From Hallella bergensis DSM 17361 (lineage in GTDB: Bacteria; Bacteroidota; Bacteroidia; Bacteroidales; Bacteroidaceae), in contig NZ_GG704780.1 in assembly GCF_000160535.1 (NCBI RefSeq), positions 101,338-165,337 on the forward strand: a stretch of DNA of 64,000 nt, read 5' to 3'. A program made the translations under genes and the position numbers. Below the pieces are notes generated by a model, which searched no databases, was not told the DNA's origin, and saw only the letters and a list, made by a program, of their open reading frames with translations. Of the stretch, positions 9,172-18,415 are shown piece by piece. Positions within the stretch are counted from its first letter, which is position 1. Each line of letters opens with the position of its first letter.

Positions 9172-12135
9172 TTACAGTCCGCAGATATTCTTGTAGGGAC
9201 AACTGATGCATCGCGTGCCGTCCTCGGTGGGTAGAAAGCTCTGATCGGGATCGAAAATGCTGCCCATGAGGTTTTGCAGGGCCTGAATGAACTCGTCGTA
9301 GCGGGTGTCGATGTCATGGATCATTTCGCGTTTGCCCCTCCCCACGCTGAACGAAAGGGTGGGATTGTAGTTGTCGGAAGCCGTTTGCCGGATAAAGAAC
9401 AGGGCCGGCGACACGGGCAGTTGTTCCGGGTTGACCGACTTTCGAGCCTCTTTTCCGTGGCGGATGATGCCGGCATAGAGAAAGGCCTGCAGGTAATAGG
9501 CCGTGTGCTTGGTGTCGATATACTGGGGCTCGAAGATGTCTTCGACCGTCGAGGGCAAGGAGGACAAGGGTCGGCCGGTCTTGTAGTCCACCACCCGAAT
9601 CACCGGTTGTCCGTCCATCTGTATTCTGTCCAAACGGTCGATCTGTCCACCCACACGGAGCGTGCGCTGTTTACCCTGTACCTCAAATGTCAGGTTGTCA
9701 TAAAAACTTCCCTCTAATGTCAGGATGTCAAAGGGTGTAAGCTGTTTGTCCAAGGTCAGGAGGCGTTCCAAATACAGCCTTACCACCTTCTTGTTGAGTC
9801 GCTGCAAGCCGTTGTATTGGGGTGAGAACCTACTGTCGTTTACCTTGAATAGGATTTCCCGAAAGGCTTGGTCTATGTGCCTGTCGAGTATGGATTTGTC
9901 TTTCAGAAAGGTGTCGATGCCCCCCGAGGTGACGGGCTTGGTGTAGTGGGCGGACAGGTCAAGATAAGTCAATTCGGCCGATCGGTGAAAGATATTGCCA
10001 AAGGTCACGTTGTCTATTTCATCTTCGTCGTCGTTGGATTCCTCCCGCAGATGGCACACGGTGTTGTAATAAAACTGAAGCTGACAGCGCAGATAGCGAT
10101 TGATTGCTGATGGTGAAAGACGGTCGATCGAGTCGAGTTGCTGCCTGATGATGGCATTCTTCTCGATGGGGCGACGCCGGATTAGGGTGACACTCTGCCC
10201 CGACTGCAAGGTCTTGAAGCTGATATGCTGCCTGTCTGCGTTCTCCACCATGAACTGTAACATAAAGCGACTCATCTCTCCTCGCTGTCCCTCATCGGTG
10301 GAATTGTTGTAGGTGAGGGTAATGTCTTCGGCGCGTTGCAACAGCGAATAGAAGTAATAGGCATAGATGGCCACCTTGTTTTCCACGGTGGTGAGTTCGT
10401 ATCCTGCGCGGAGGGAATGGGGAATAAACGATGCGTCGTTCACGCTCTTGGGCAGATTGCCCTCGTTGCACGACAGCAGCAGCACATGGTCGAAGTCCAA
10501 GTTGCGCGTCTCGAGCACGCCCATCACCTGGATTCCCAGCAGCGGCTCGCCATGAAAGGGAATTGTGGTGCTTTGTATCACTTGGGTCAGGAGCCGTTGC
10601 AAGATGGCGACCGATACGATCTGCCTTCCGCTCTCCTCATCAATATTCCCATAAGACAGCCCTGCATTCTCCGTGGTTGCAATCATGATGTCGTCCAAAC
10701 GGTTGATGAGCGTGTACATTCTAAATACCGACTCGTGCATCAAAGGGTTTTTCTCCTCCCTCGAGCCCACGCCAATGCGCTTCAGAATGCCCGCGATCCA
10801 CGACAGCACAGGCAGCTTGCCGTTATCTTCTTTCACATCGGCAAACAGGTCGGCCATGGCCTCGTCGTACTCTCCGGTCAGCAGTGTGCGGGTGGGAAAG
10901 TAGTGCTTGTGGGTGTTCAGTTCGTTCAAAAGCAAGGCGCAGTCATCCGAAATATATTTTGCATAGGGGTGTCTCAACACTTGGTTGATGTATTTCAGCC
11001 TGTATTTGTCGGTGTTTTCCACCCTCCCCCGCAGTTGTAAGTTCAGCAGCACGTTAACCAGGGTGCTGACCGGTGATGATGCTAAGGGATAGCCGGTGGT
11101 GATGTTTACATTGTCCACCTCCTCGGGCAGGCAGTGAATCACGGTCTCCAACAGGCTTTCGTTGCCCAGCACGATAGCCGTGCGACTGCCGTCTTTGATG
11201 CGGTCACCCTGCTTCAGCCATTCGCTAACGTATCTCGCTTGGATGTTTTCCGTGGGTGCAGAGATATAGGTCACGTCTTTCGGGGCTGACATATTGTCGT
11301 AAACCGCATCGTGTGACAGGTCTCCGGAGATGCGGGTTGGCGACAGTTCGTTGGGGAATTTATCAAGATAGCCTGATATATACTTGCCGGCTTCGCTGTT
11401 GTTGTGGATATAATATTTGTCGTAATCCCAATAGAATTCGGCGCGCCCCTCAGCCTTGAGGCGGCGGAACAACTGCTGCTCGACCTTTTGCAACAGGTTG
11501 AAACCGATGAAAATATAATGTTTGTAGCGGAACTCTATATGCTTGGTTTCAGCCACTTGCCGGTATAACATCCCCTCGTAGGCCATTTTCTCGGTTTGGA
11601 GTTCCTGCCTGAAGCAGTGGTAAATCTCGGCCAGATGTCTCCAAGTGTCGTTGAAACGGCGCTGCATCTCGGTATTGTCGAACATCTTGCCAAAGAAGTT
11701 TTCCAAGCTTTCGCGTTGCGCTTCACTCAGGAAGGAGAAGTCTTTCATCTCCTGCCAAGCCTCTAAATTGATGAACAGTTTGTCGGCATCGGCCATATTT
11801 TTGTCTAAATCGTCGAAGTCGGCCAGCAGCAATTGCCCCCACGAATAGAAGTGATCAAGCGGCTCGTCGCTTCCGGTAACGTGGCAGAAGGTGTTGTAGA
11901 GCTTGAAGACAAGGAGTATTTGGTCGGGCACGCTCCATTCGGAGTGCTGGCGAAAGAGGTCGCTGATGGTGATGTAGGCAGGGCTCCACAGCGGTCGTCC
12001 GGCCTCTTCGTAGAGCGCTTGGTTGAGGAACAGCGAGGCGCGTTTGTTCGGAAACACGATCGCCACGTCGCTCAACCCCTCGGGATGTTTAGCCAAAATA
12101 TCCTTGGCCACATGTTGCAGAAATGATTTCGTCAT
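9172..12135 (-). CDS. addB: AddB-like PD-(D/E)XK exonuclease subunit with Fe-S cluster cysteines
   Basis: 987 aa. The N-terminal part is a degenerate helicase fold (VAIVFPNKRASLFLNQAL) without a Walker A GKT. The C-terminal third is a RecB-type nuclease with the catalytic VDYKTGRP. Four cysteines are placed like the AddB iron-sulfur staple: one in YLRCQLQFYYN (about residue 680) and CISCPYKNIC at residues 976-985. AddAB complexes resect double-strand breaks for RecA-dependent repair. It begins 33 bp after the AddA-like gene, so the two subunits are one operon. The family is divergent, so some annotations will call it only a PD-(D/E)XK nuclease protein. Confidence 0.85.
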   Translation of the reverse strand: MTKSFLQHVAKDILAKHPEGLSDVAIVFPNKRASLFLNQALYEEAGRPLWSPAYITISDLFRQHSEWSVPDQILLVFKLYNTFCHVTGSDEPLDHFYSWGQLLLADFDDLDKNMADADKLFINLEAWQEMKDFSFLSEAQRESLENFFGKMFDNTEMQRRFNDTWRHLAEIYHCFRQELQTEKMAYEGMLYRQVAETKHIEFRYKHYIFIGFNLLQKVEQQLFRRLKAEGRAEFYWDYDKYYIHNNSEAGKYISGYLDKFPNELSPTRISGDLSHDAVYDNMSAPKDVTYISAPTENIQARYVSEWLKQGDRIKDGSRTAIVLGNESLLETVIHCLPEEVDNVNITTGYPLASSPVSTLVNVLLNLQLRGRVENTDKYRLKYINQVLRHPYAKYISDDCALLLNELNTHKHYFPTRTLLTGEYDEAMADLFADVKEDNGKLPVLSWIAGILKRIGVGSREEKNPLMHESVFRMYTLINRLDDIMIATTENAGLSYGNIDEESGRQIVSVAILQRLLTQVIQSTTIPFHGEPLLGIQVMGVLETRNLDFDHVLLLSCNEGNLPKSVNDASFIPHSLRAGYELTTVENKVAIYAYYFYSLLQRAEDITLTYNNSTDEGQRGEMSRFMLQFMVENADRQHISFKTLQSGQSVTLIRRRPIEKNAIIRQQLDSIDRLSPSAINRYLRCQLQFYYNTVCHLREESNDDEDEIDNVTFGNIFHRSAELTYLDLSAHYTKPVTSGGIDTFLKDKSILDRHIDQAFREILFKVNDSRFSPQYNGLQRLNKKVVRLYLERLLTLDKQLTPFDILTLEGSFYDNLTFEVQGKQRTLRVGGQIDRLDRIQMDGQPVIRVVDYKTGRPLSSLPSTVEDIFEPQYIDTKHTAYYLQAFLYAGIIRHGKEARKSVNPEQLPVSPALFFIRQTASDNYNPTLSFSVGRGKREMIHDIDTRYDEFIQALQNLMGSIFDPDQSFLPTEDGTRCISCPYKNICGL

Positions 12136-12168
12136 TCTTTTTTCCTTTATTTTACAGACCTCATTGTT

Positions 12169-15100
12169 CTATTTTACACTGACAACACGGTTGGTGCGTA
12201 TATACCACAGATAACCAGACACGCTGGCATAGCCCATTCCACGCAGCAAATCCATGTAGTTTCTCACTTGGACATGATGTTCTTCGTGCTCCCTACCGGT
12301 CTTGAAGTCGATGACAACCATCTCCTTTCCGTTCCAAATGACACGGTCGGGGCGATTTTCCCTCACCCGGTCCAAATGAGAATCATAGGAGAGAATGGTG
12401 CATTCGTTAAAGACCTGTCCTGTCGGGGCAAACCAGTCGGCCACCTGTTGGGTTTGCATTCGCTCGGTAATCATGCGGCGCAGCTCCTCGCGGTTCATGG
12501 GTTTGTCATACAACACCCCGTCAAATTCCAGCTGGTCTATGGCCCTGTCGATGTCGTCGACGTTCCGGATCGATGCGAGAAGCGTGTGCAGAATGTTGCC
12601 GGTCTGTATGTAGCTCTGCCGTTTCTCCAGCCTTTCCATCTCTTCATCGGGGGTGACAAAGTCGGCACTGTCGTTGCTTTGACGGAAACAGGCCTTGGCT
12701 TCATAGTTCCTGATGGCCGTCCTGATGCCTTCTTCCGTTTGCTCAAACACGTTTCGCGTTTGCTCCTTGTGCGTCTCTTCGTCCACACACAGACGCCCAA
12801 TCCGAAAGGTGGTGATGTCGTCTTCGTCGTCTTCCACCGTGTGTTTGGGCATCATGAGGGCCGGCTCCACCTCCGGATCCTGCGTTTTGTCTTCGGCTTT
12901 GCCGTCGGATTCGGCTTGACAATGGTCTATAACCTGCCTAATCAGCAGTGAAGGGAATTGGGGTGCTTGATTCCTTCCGATGACAAAGAGATTGCTGCCC
13001 GCACGCGTGAAGGCCACATAGAGCATGTTGAGATTGTCCACATAGTTTTTCAGATGCTCGCTCTGGTAGTCGATGTTGTAGATCGAGCGTTGCAATCGCT
13101 TGGCATACAGATTGACCGGCACCACGGGAAGCTGGCTGAAGGGTTCGCTTGGCGGCATCATCCAAAGCACCTCGCCCTGCATCTCCAAATCCCAGTCGCA
13201 ATAGGGGATGATGACATTGTCAAACTCCAGACCTTTGCTTTTGTGTACAGTCAGCAGCCTGATGCCATTCACCTCATCGCTGTGTATGGCCTTCCCGGAG
13301 ATGCTGTTCTCCCATTCTTCGATAAATTCCTCCACACTGGCCACGTGGTTTCGCATGAAGAGGGAGAGGTGGTCGAAGAATGCACAGACGTAGGCACTCT
13401 GTCCATCGAGCCTGTCGAGCCTGAAGATGCGGTAGAGTTGCTCTGCCATGTCGATGAGTGGGGTAGAGAGCAACTCGTCCCAATGTTCGGTCATCTCTTC
13501 AGGTAGAAGGGTCAATAGGTTGTCGTTTCCCACAAACAACTGGCTGTCATCAGTCTCCTCGCCATCATGACCTATCTTGTGGTATGCCTTGACCAGAGCG
13601 GCAGCAGCCAGTTTGTCGTCGGGATGCGTGAGCAGATGCATGGCCCTTACAAGCGTACACACCGCCAGCGAGGCATCGAGTCGGAATGCCTCGTCAGACA
13701 CCATCCTCACCATTTGAGCCTCGCCGTTCACCGTGATGGGATTTTGTTGGAAATAGTTGGCCAACAGTTGTATATGATTGTTCTTCCTGACCAAGATGGC
13801 AATCTTCTTGGGCGGTATGCCAGCTTCAAGCAGATGTTCCAGAATCCGACTCACCTCTTCTATCACTTGCGCCTCGTAGTTATCCCTCGGCAGCAATTTG
13901 ATGGTCACCGACCCGGCACGGCTCGCGTCTTCCGTCTGGTGCTTGGGTGATACCTTTTGCACCACGTCGTCGTAGGCCTGGCGAATGTCGAGGGCCTCGC
14001 GCAGCAATTGCGGCGGTGCGTCAAGCGCCTGCAGCGCAGCCAAAGCGTCATCGGAGGTCGTTTGGGCAGCAATCTTGAAGAAGGCATTGTTAAACCGTAT
14101 GATGTTTTGTTTCGACCGATAGTTGGTGTCGAGCGGTTTAATCAGTATGCGGTTATCGTTTTCGGGAGTCAGGTTTTGCAGCAGTCTCCAGTCTCCGTTT
14201 CGCCATCGGTAGATGCTCTGCTTCACATCTCCCACGATGAGCGACCCATTGTTGTGGGCCATGCAGTCATCCAGCAGCACCTTGAAGTTGTTCCACTGCA
14301 CGGTGCTGGTGTCCTGAAACTCATCGATCATGATATACCGCAGCTGTGCGCCGGTCTTCTCATAGATAAACGGCGAGTCCTGTTTGTCTATCAGGTCGTT
14401 GAGCAGTTTCTGGGTGTTGCTCAGCAGATAGTTGTTGTTGGCAGTGTTGATGGTGCTCACTTCCTGTTCGATGCGCCCGAGCAGACGAAGTTCATAGAGG
14501 TTGCGCAGTGTCAGATCCACCGAATTGATGACCGCGCACTGCTTCTTGCGCTCCTTTTCCGCGCGGTCGAGCAGAACCCCCACCTCGCTGACGATGATTT
14601 GTCCCTCTGGGGTGTTCAAATCAGATTTTTTCACCATCGAGGTGTGATCCTCAATGGCCTTGAGCATGGTTTTCGAGGGAAACTTGTCGTCCAGGAAATC
14701 TCCCGATGCCAATTTGGCAAAATATCCGGGTGCATTCTGGCTTCCCCTGTTGAAATGGGCATCCTCCAATCCGTGTTTCCCGGCCAGGTCTTGGTACGCT
14801 TTGGCAAAGTCGGCCATCACTTGATAGGCCTCCGTTTTCATGGATCGGAGTTTTGCATTGTACGCCTTAAAGAATCCCGGATCGTTCATAATGCGCCTGA
14901 GTTCCTTCTGGTGATCCTTGTAGAATTCTTTGAAAATGTTTTTGCCAAACTCCTTGATCGGGCCAATGACATTCCAGTTTTTCTCGTCGTTTACTTTTTC
15001 CTTGATAAAGTCCATGAGCCACGCGAGTAGTGGGTCGTTGTCCTGCTGAATGTTGTCGATGATATTGTCCACTGCCTGCGACTCCACTTCGAAGTCGTTG

Positions 15101-15516
15101 AGACCCACTTGCAGGTTGGCCGTCAGTCCGAGCTCGCGCGAGAGATTGTGCAGGATGCGCTGGAAAAAACTGTCGATGGTCTCCACCCGGAACTCGTGGT
15201 AATGGTGCAGGATGAGGCCGAGCGCTTCCTTGACCCTCTCGCGGATGGCTCTGTCGGCCATGGCGGGAAAGGCTTTGTGCAGGGCGTCCATATACGATTC
15301 AGAGTCGGGCAGCGCATTGGCAATGCCATAGAGCTGACCCAAGATGCGCCGCTTCATCTCCTCGGTGGCCTTGTTGGTAAAGGTCACGGCAAGGATATAC
15401 CTGTAGTTTTGCGGCTCCTGCACGAGCAACTTGATGTATTCCACGGCCAACGTGAAGGTCTTGCCACTGCCTGCGCTGGCTTTGTACACGGTAAGCGGTT
15501 TGTTGTTTGGTGTCAT
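12169..15516 (-). CDS. addA: AddA/RecB-like UvrD-family helicase-nuclease
   Basis: 1115 aa. Superfamily 1 helicase motifs are in order: KASAGSGKTFTLA (Walker A, about residue 15), AVTFTNKATEEMKRR, DEFQDTS, VGDVKQSIYRWR, TNYRSKQN, LTVHKSKGLEFD and LYVAFTRAG. The C-terminus carries a PD-(D/E)XK nuclease with VIDFKTGREHEEH. With the downstream AddB-like protein it should form the break-processing complex that replaces RecBCD in this phylum. A CAAAGATA at 15549-15556 gives a minus-strand TATCTTTG box about 35 bp upstream, without a well-spaced -33 element. Confidence 0.9.
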   Translation of the reverse strand: MTPNNKPLTVYKASAGSGKTFTLAVEYIKLLVQEPQNYRYILAVTFTNKATEEMKRRILGQLYGIANALPDSESYMDALHKAFPAMADRAIRERVKEALGLILHHYHEFRVETIDSFFQRILHNLSRELGLTANLQVGLNDFEVESQAVDNIIDNIQQDNDPLLAWLMDFIKEKVNDEKNWNVIGPIKEFGKNIFKEFYKDHQKELRRIMNDPGFFKAYNAKLRSMKTEAYQVMADFAKAYQDLAGKHGLEDAHFNRGSQNAPGYFAKLASGDFLDDKFPSKTMLKAIEDHTSMVKKSDLNTPEGQIIVSEVGVLLDRAEKERKKQCAVINSVDLTLRNLYELRLLGRIEQEVSTINTANNNYLLSNTQKLLNDLIDKQDSPFIYEKTGAQLRYIMIDEFQDTSTVQWNNFKVLLDDCMAHNNGSLIVGDVKQSIYRWRNGDWRLLQNLTPENDNRILIKPLDTNYRSKQNIIRFNNAFFKIAAQTTSDDALAALQALDAPPQLLREALDIRQAYDDVVQKVSPKHQTEDASRAGSVTIKLLPRDNYEAQVIEEVSRILEHLLEAGIPPKKIAILVRKNNHIQLLANYFQQNPITVNGEAQMVRMVSDEAFRLDASLAVCTLVRAMHLLTHPDDKLAAAALVKAYHKIGHDGEETDDSQLFVGNDNLLTLLPEEMTEHWDELLSTPLIDMAEQLYRIFRLDRLDGQSAYVCAFFDHLSLFMRNHVASVEEFIEEWENSISGKAIHSDEVNGIRLLTVHKSKGLEFDNVIIPYCDWDLEMQGEVLWMMPPSEPFSQLPVVPVNLYAKRLQRSIYNIDYQSEHLKNYVDNLNMLYVAFTRAGSNLFVIGRNQAPQFPSLLIRQVIDHCQAESDGKAEDKTQDPEVEPALMMPKHTVEDDEDDITTFRIGRLCVDEETHKEQTRNVFEQTEEGIRTAIRNYEAKACFRQSNDSADFVTPDEEMERLEKRQSYIQTGNILHTLLASIRNVDDIDRAIDQLEFDGVLYDKPMNREELRRMITERMQTQQVADWFAPTGQVFNECTILSYDSHLDRVRENRPDRVIWNGKEMVVIDFKTGREHEEHHVQVRNYMDLLRGMGYASVSGYLWYIRTNRVVSVK

Positions 15517-15742
15517 GGGCTGTTGAGATTCATGGGGATAGGGTAGTACAAAGATAGTGTTTTTTGACAGAAACCATCGCTATCATCGCGTGTTTTTTCA
15601 GAGCCGCGCCGAATCAATGGGCATGGGTGTCCACAACGGTCCGACCGCGATGGGGCGGTTGGAGGTTGAGCCGTGCGACAGGGAGACCTGTCTGCAAAAC
15701 TTTACGGCATGAAGAAATATGGGATAAAAAGGAAAGGGGAAG
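15517..15742. other. gap between addA and the tRNA genes
   Basis: No gene is seen here. It holds the possible minus-strand -7 box at 15549-15556 and a GC-rich stretch around 15640-15700 with GCGATGGGGC and GTGCGACAGG motifs. These loosely resemble the 22-nt units of the MITE-like elements but are not regularly spaced. Confidence 0.4.
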
Positions 15743-15813
15743 AGCGGAATACGGGAATCGAACCCGCCTCCCAGGCTTGGGAAGCCCGTGCACTACCGAT
15801 GTGCTAATTCCGC
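15743..15813 (-). tRNA. tRNA-Gly(CCC)
   Basis: 71-nt cloverleaf on the minus strand. The acceptor pair GCGGAAT/ATTCCGC is perfect. The anticodon loop TTCCCAA (anticodon CCC) closes on CGGGC/GCCTG, and the T-arm contains GGTTCGATTCC. CCA is not encoded. It lies 74 bp downstream of tRNA-Thr, and both probably come from the promoter at 15973-16004. Confidence 0.93.
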
Positions 15814-15887
15814 ATGCTTTGTCACGAGAAATTGGTGTCGCGTTTTACAAAGGCTTTCTGCATCTTTCGTTCCTGCTCGGAACAGAG

Positions 15888-15960
<73 letters not shown>

Positions 15961-15972
15961 ATTTTGCGAGTG

Positions 15973-16004
15973 CAAAGATATTGTTTTTTTTTTGAACCTC
16001 CAAA
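15973..16004 (-). promoter_or_regulatory. promoter for tRNA-Thr/tRNA-Gly
   Basis: Minus-strand TTTG (16001-16004), a 20-nt spacer and TATCTTTG (15973-15980) match the Bacteroidota consensus. The -7 box lies 12 nt upstream of the tRNA-Thr 5' end, so the primary transcript would have almost no leader. Confidence 0.75.
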
Positions 16005-16083
16005 TAATTGTTGCAAAACATTCTTGCGTTGTTTCAACTTCTAAATGCATCTGTTGTCCCGTTGCCTCTTCAGGGGTCGACAA

Positions 16084-16444
16084 TGTCAAATAGTATGACT
16101 ATTTTCCGGTCATTATTTTTTGATCATCCAGCGAAAAATGCGCCATGTTTTTGTGGACAAAACGCGACGGAAAGTTCGAAAAATAATGAGGGCTTTGCGA
16201 TTGGAGCCTTTTGGCGGTGCGATTAGGGCTTCGTGACCATGCGACTCGGGTCTTGTCGCCGTGCGACGAGGCTCTAACCGCACTGCGATTCGATATGTAA
16301 TCGCGGATGAAAAAATGCGACTACCAACGTGTGATTTGCTAAACGGCTGATTGTTAACCTACTACGAATGACGCGAATTTCACGAAATTTAGAACGGAGG
16401 GGGATTGAGTTTCAAATAAACGAAATATGGAAGTACTTTTGTTA
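16084..16444 (+). mobile_element. MITE-like intergenic element, copy B (subfamily 2)
   Basis: 361-bp non-coding element, the same length as copy D. The left end TGTCAAATAGTATG and the right end GTACTTTTGTTA form imperfect terminal inverted repeats. GCGAYT-type anchors sit at 16197, 16219, 16241, 16263 and 16285 (22-nt steps), then at 16317 (32 nt on). AAAAATGCGCCATGTTTTT and AAACGGCTGATTGTTA are shared with copy D. It lies between the tRNA promoter and the end of the AspT-type gene. Confidence 0.75.
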
Positions 16445-16460
16445 AGACAATTCACAAATA

Positions 16461-16615
16461 ATAATTTATAATTTACAATGTATAATGTACAATTGGCTGG
16501 CGCGTCGATTCTTCACTCTTCGTTCTTCACTTTTTACCTTCCACCGTTTCTTTTGCATCAACTTGCTCAACGCGCAGCCAAATTATGAATTATGAATTAT
16601 GAATTTTGAATTATA
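16461..16615. repeat. 155-bp inverted-repeat element with 7-nt phased AT-rich arms
   Basis: The left arm (16461-16500) is built of 7-mers such as ATAATTT and ends TTGGCTGGCGCG. The right arm starts CGCGCAGCCAA and runs into AATTATG repeated three times, then AATTTTG and AATTATA (16581-16615). The arms are imperfect reverse complements over about 40 nt. The centre has TTCACTCTTCGTTCTTCAC. No ORF is present. It lies directly downstream of the AspT-type gene. Confidence 0.6.
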
Positions 16616-16637
16616 GTTCCCTCTTCTCTCTTTCTTA

Positions 16638-18338
16638 TTACGGAGCACAGAAGAAGAGAACTATAATCTGCGCCGACAGGATTCTGAGGAACATGCTGAA
16701 CGGATAAACCGTGGAGTAGCCTACGGCAGGTGCTTCCTTTGAGCAGCTGGAGTTGGCATAGGCCAAGGCTGGTGGGTCGGTATAGGTTCCGGCCAGCATA
16801 CCCATGATGGTGAAGTAGTTGAACTTATACTTCAGGCGTGCAATTGTGCCTATAATGAGAATGGGGATGACGGTGATGAGGAAACCGGTATAGACATACT
16901 TCAGACCGTCGCCCGAGACAACCGTATCCCAGAATCCGGCTCCGGCCTTGATGCCCACGCCGGCGAGGAACAGCACCAAACCAATTTCGCGCAGCATCAT
17001 GTTGGCTGAAGTGGTGGTGTAGGTCACTAATTTGAAATGATAGCCGAAGCGCCCGATAAGGATGGCAATGATCAGCGGACCGCCTGCAATACCTAACTTC
17101 AAGGGCACAGGAATACCGGGAATGGCGAAAGGAATGCTTCCGAAGATAATACCAATCATGATGCCAATAAAGATGGTGGCAATGTTCGGAACGTTCAGTC
17201 GTCTTGTGGAGTTGCCCATCAGGTCGGCCACGCGCTCAACGTTGTCTTCGCGCCCTACGACCATAATCTTGTCGCCCACTTGGAAGTGGTGGTTGCGGCT
17301 GGCAAAGAGATCCATGCCCTGACGTGAGATTCGGGTGACATTTACTTTGTAGAGCCCATTGAACTGCATCTTGCTCAGCACCCTGCCGTTCATCTTGGGA
17401 TTGGTCACTACAATGCGCTTGGATATCATCTGCCGCTTGTCAGACTCCTGGTAGGCGTCCCATTCGGGTTCCACTTCGGGGCCTATGAAGGCCTTGATGG
17501 CTTCGGCTTCAGACTCTGCACATACGATGAGCACCTCGTCGCCAATATGGAGCACGGTGTCGCGCTTGGGTGTGTGCACTTCCCCGTTGTGGAAAATGCG
17601 GGTGCAAACATAGTCGCGGTTCAGAAATTCAGCTATCTCCATGAGGTTGCGTCCGGCTATGGGGGCATTGCTTACCTTGAGCGTCATGGCATGTGGCTTG
17701 ACATGTGGATTCTCGGCTTCGGCTTCGTCGAGCTTCGATTCCTCCTCCTCTAACTTGGTCTTGGTGATGTATCTCACGGCAATGGTTGCCCCAATGATGC
17801 CCAATACACCCAGAGGATAGGCACAGGCATAGCCGTTGGCTATCTGCGGGATGTTGCCATTGGTGAACACAGCGGCCAAAGCCTCATTGGCCGCACCAAG
17901 TCCCGGGGTGTTGGTCACGGCTCCATAGAGTGTGCCGACCATCATGGGCAGGTTGTTGGGATTGTCTGTATCGAAGAACAGATAATAACAGGCAAACATC
18001 ACCAGGACGTTCAGCAGAATGGCCGTAGCGGCCAAGAGGTTGAGCGTTACACCGCCCTTGCGGAAACTTTCGAAGAAACCGGGTCCCACCTGAAGGCCTA
18101 TACAGAAAACAAACAGGATAAGACCGAAGTCTTGCACGAATGTAAGAATTGGGGTGGGAGCCGTGAAGCCGACGTGCCCAGCAACGATGCCGGCAAACAG
18201 AACGAAAGTGACACCGAGCGAAATGCCTCCGACTTTCACTTTGCCTAAAAGTACACCCACGGAAATAACGATGGCAAACAGCAGGGCTATGTGCGCAACA
18301 GAATCCTGGGCGGTAAAGAGATTGATTAACCAGTCCAT
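16638..18338 (-). CDS. AspT/YidE/YbjL-type putative antiporter with two RCK_C (TrkA-C) domains
   Basis: 566 aa. Two hydrophobic half-domains of the AspT/YidE/YbjL duplication family (about 10-190 and 370-560) flank two cytosolic TrkA-C/RCK_C domains (about 205-360, with MTLKVSNAPIAGRNL and KRIVVTNPKMNGRVL). Family members are aspartate-alanine exchangers or uncharacterised anion carriers. The RCK_C pair suggests ligand regulation. The substrate is unknown. It has a well-formed promoter of its own and reads toward two repeat elements. Confidence 0.85.
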   Translation of the reverse strand: MDWLINLFTAQDSVAHIALLFAIVISVGVLLGKVKVGGISLGVTFVLFAGIVAGHVGFTAPTPILTFVQDFGLILFVFCIGLQVGPGFFESFRKGGVTLNLLAATAILLNVLVMFACYYLFFDTDNPNNLPMMVGTLYGAVTNTPGLGAANEALAAVFTNGNIPQIANGYACAYPLGVLGIIGATIAVRYITKTKLEEEESKLDEAEAENPHVKPHAMTLKVSNAPIAGRNLMEIAEFLNRDYVCTRIFHNGEVHTPKRDTVLHIGDEVLIVCAESEAEAIKAFIGPEVEPEWDAYQESDKRQMISKRIVVTNPKMNGRVLSKMQFNGLYKVNVTRISRQGMDLFASRNHHFQVGDKIMVVGREDNVERVADLMGNSTRRLNVPNIATIFIGIMIGIIFGSIPFAIPGIPVPLKLGIAGGPLIIAILIGRFGYHFKLVTYTTTSANMMLREIGLVLFLAGVGIKAGAGFWDTVVSGDGLKYVYTGFLITVIPILIIGTIARLKYKFNYFTIMGMLAGTYTDPPALAYANSSCSKEAPAVGYSTVYPFSMFLRILSAQIIVLFFCAP

Positions 18339-18363
18339 TTTATTATGTTAATGATGATAAGTG

Positions 18364-18394
18364 CAAAATTACATCATTTCATGCTAATGGCAAA
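18364..18394 (-). promoter_or_regulatory. promoter of the AspT-type transporter
   Basis: Minus-strand TTTG (18391-18394), a 19-nt spacer and TAATTTTG (18364-18371) match the consensus. The predicted start of transcription is about 19 nt before the ATG. Confidence 0.7.
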
Positions 18395-18415
18395 GTATTT
18401 GGTGTAATATTTGCA

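Noticed and set aside
13957..15030. 357-codon open frame antisense to addA
   Set aside because: The minus strand carries the helicase motifs in order, and the plus frame has none.
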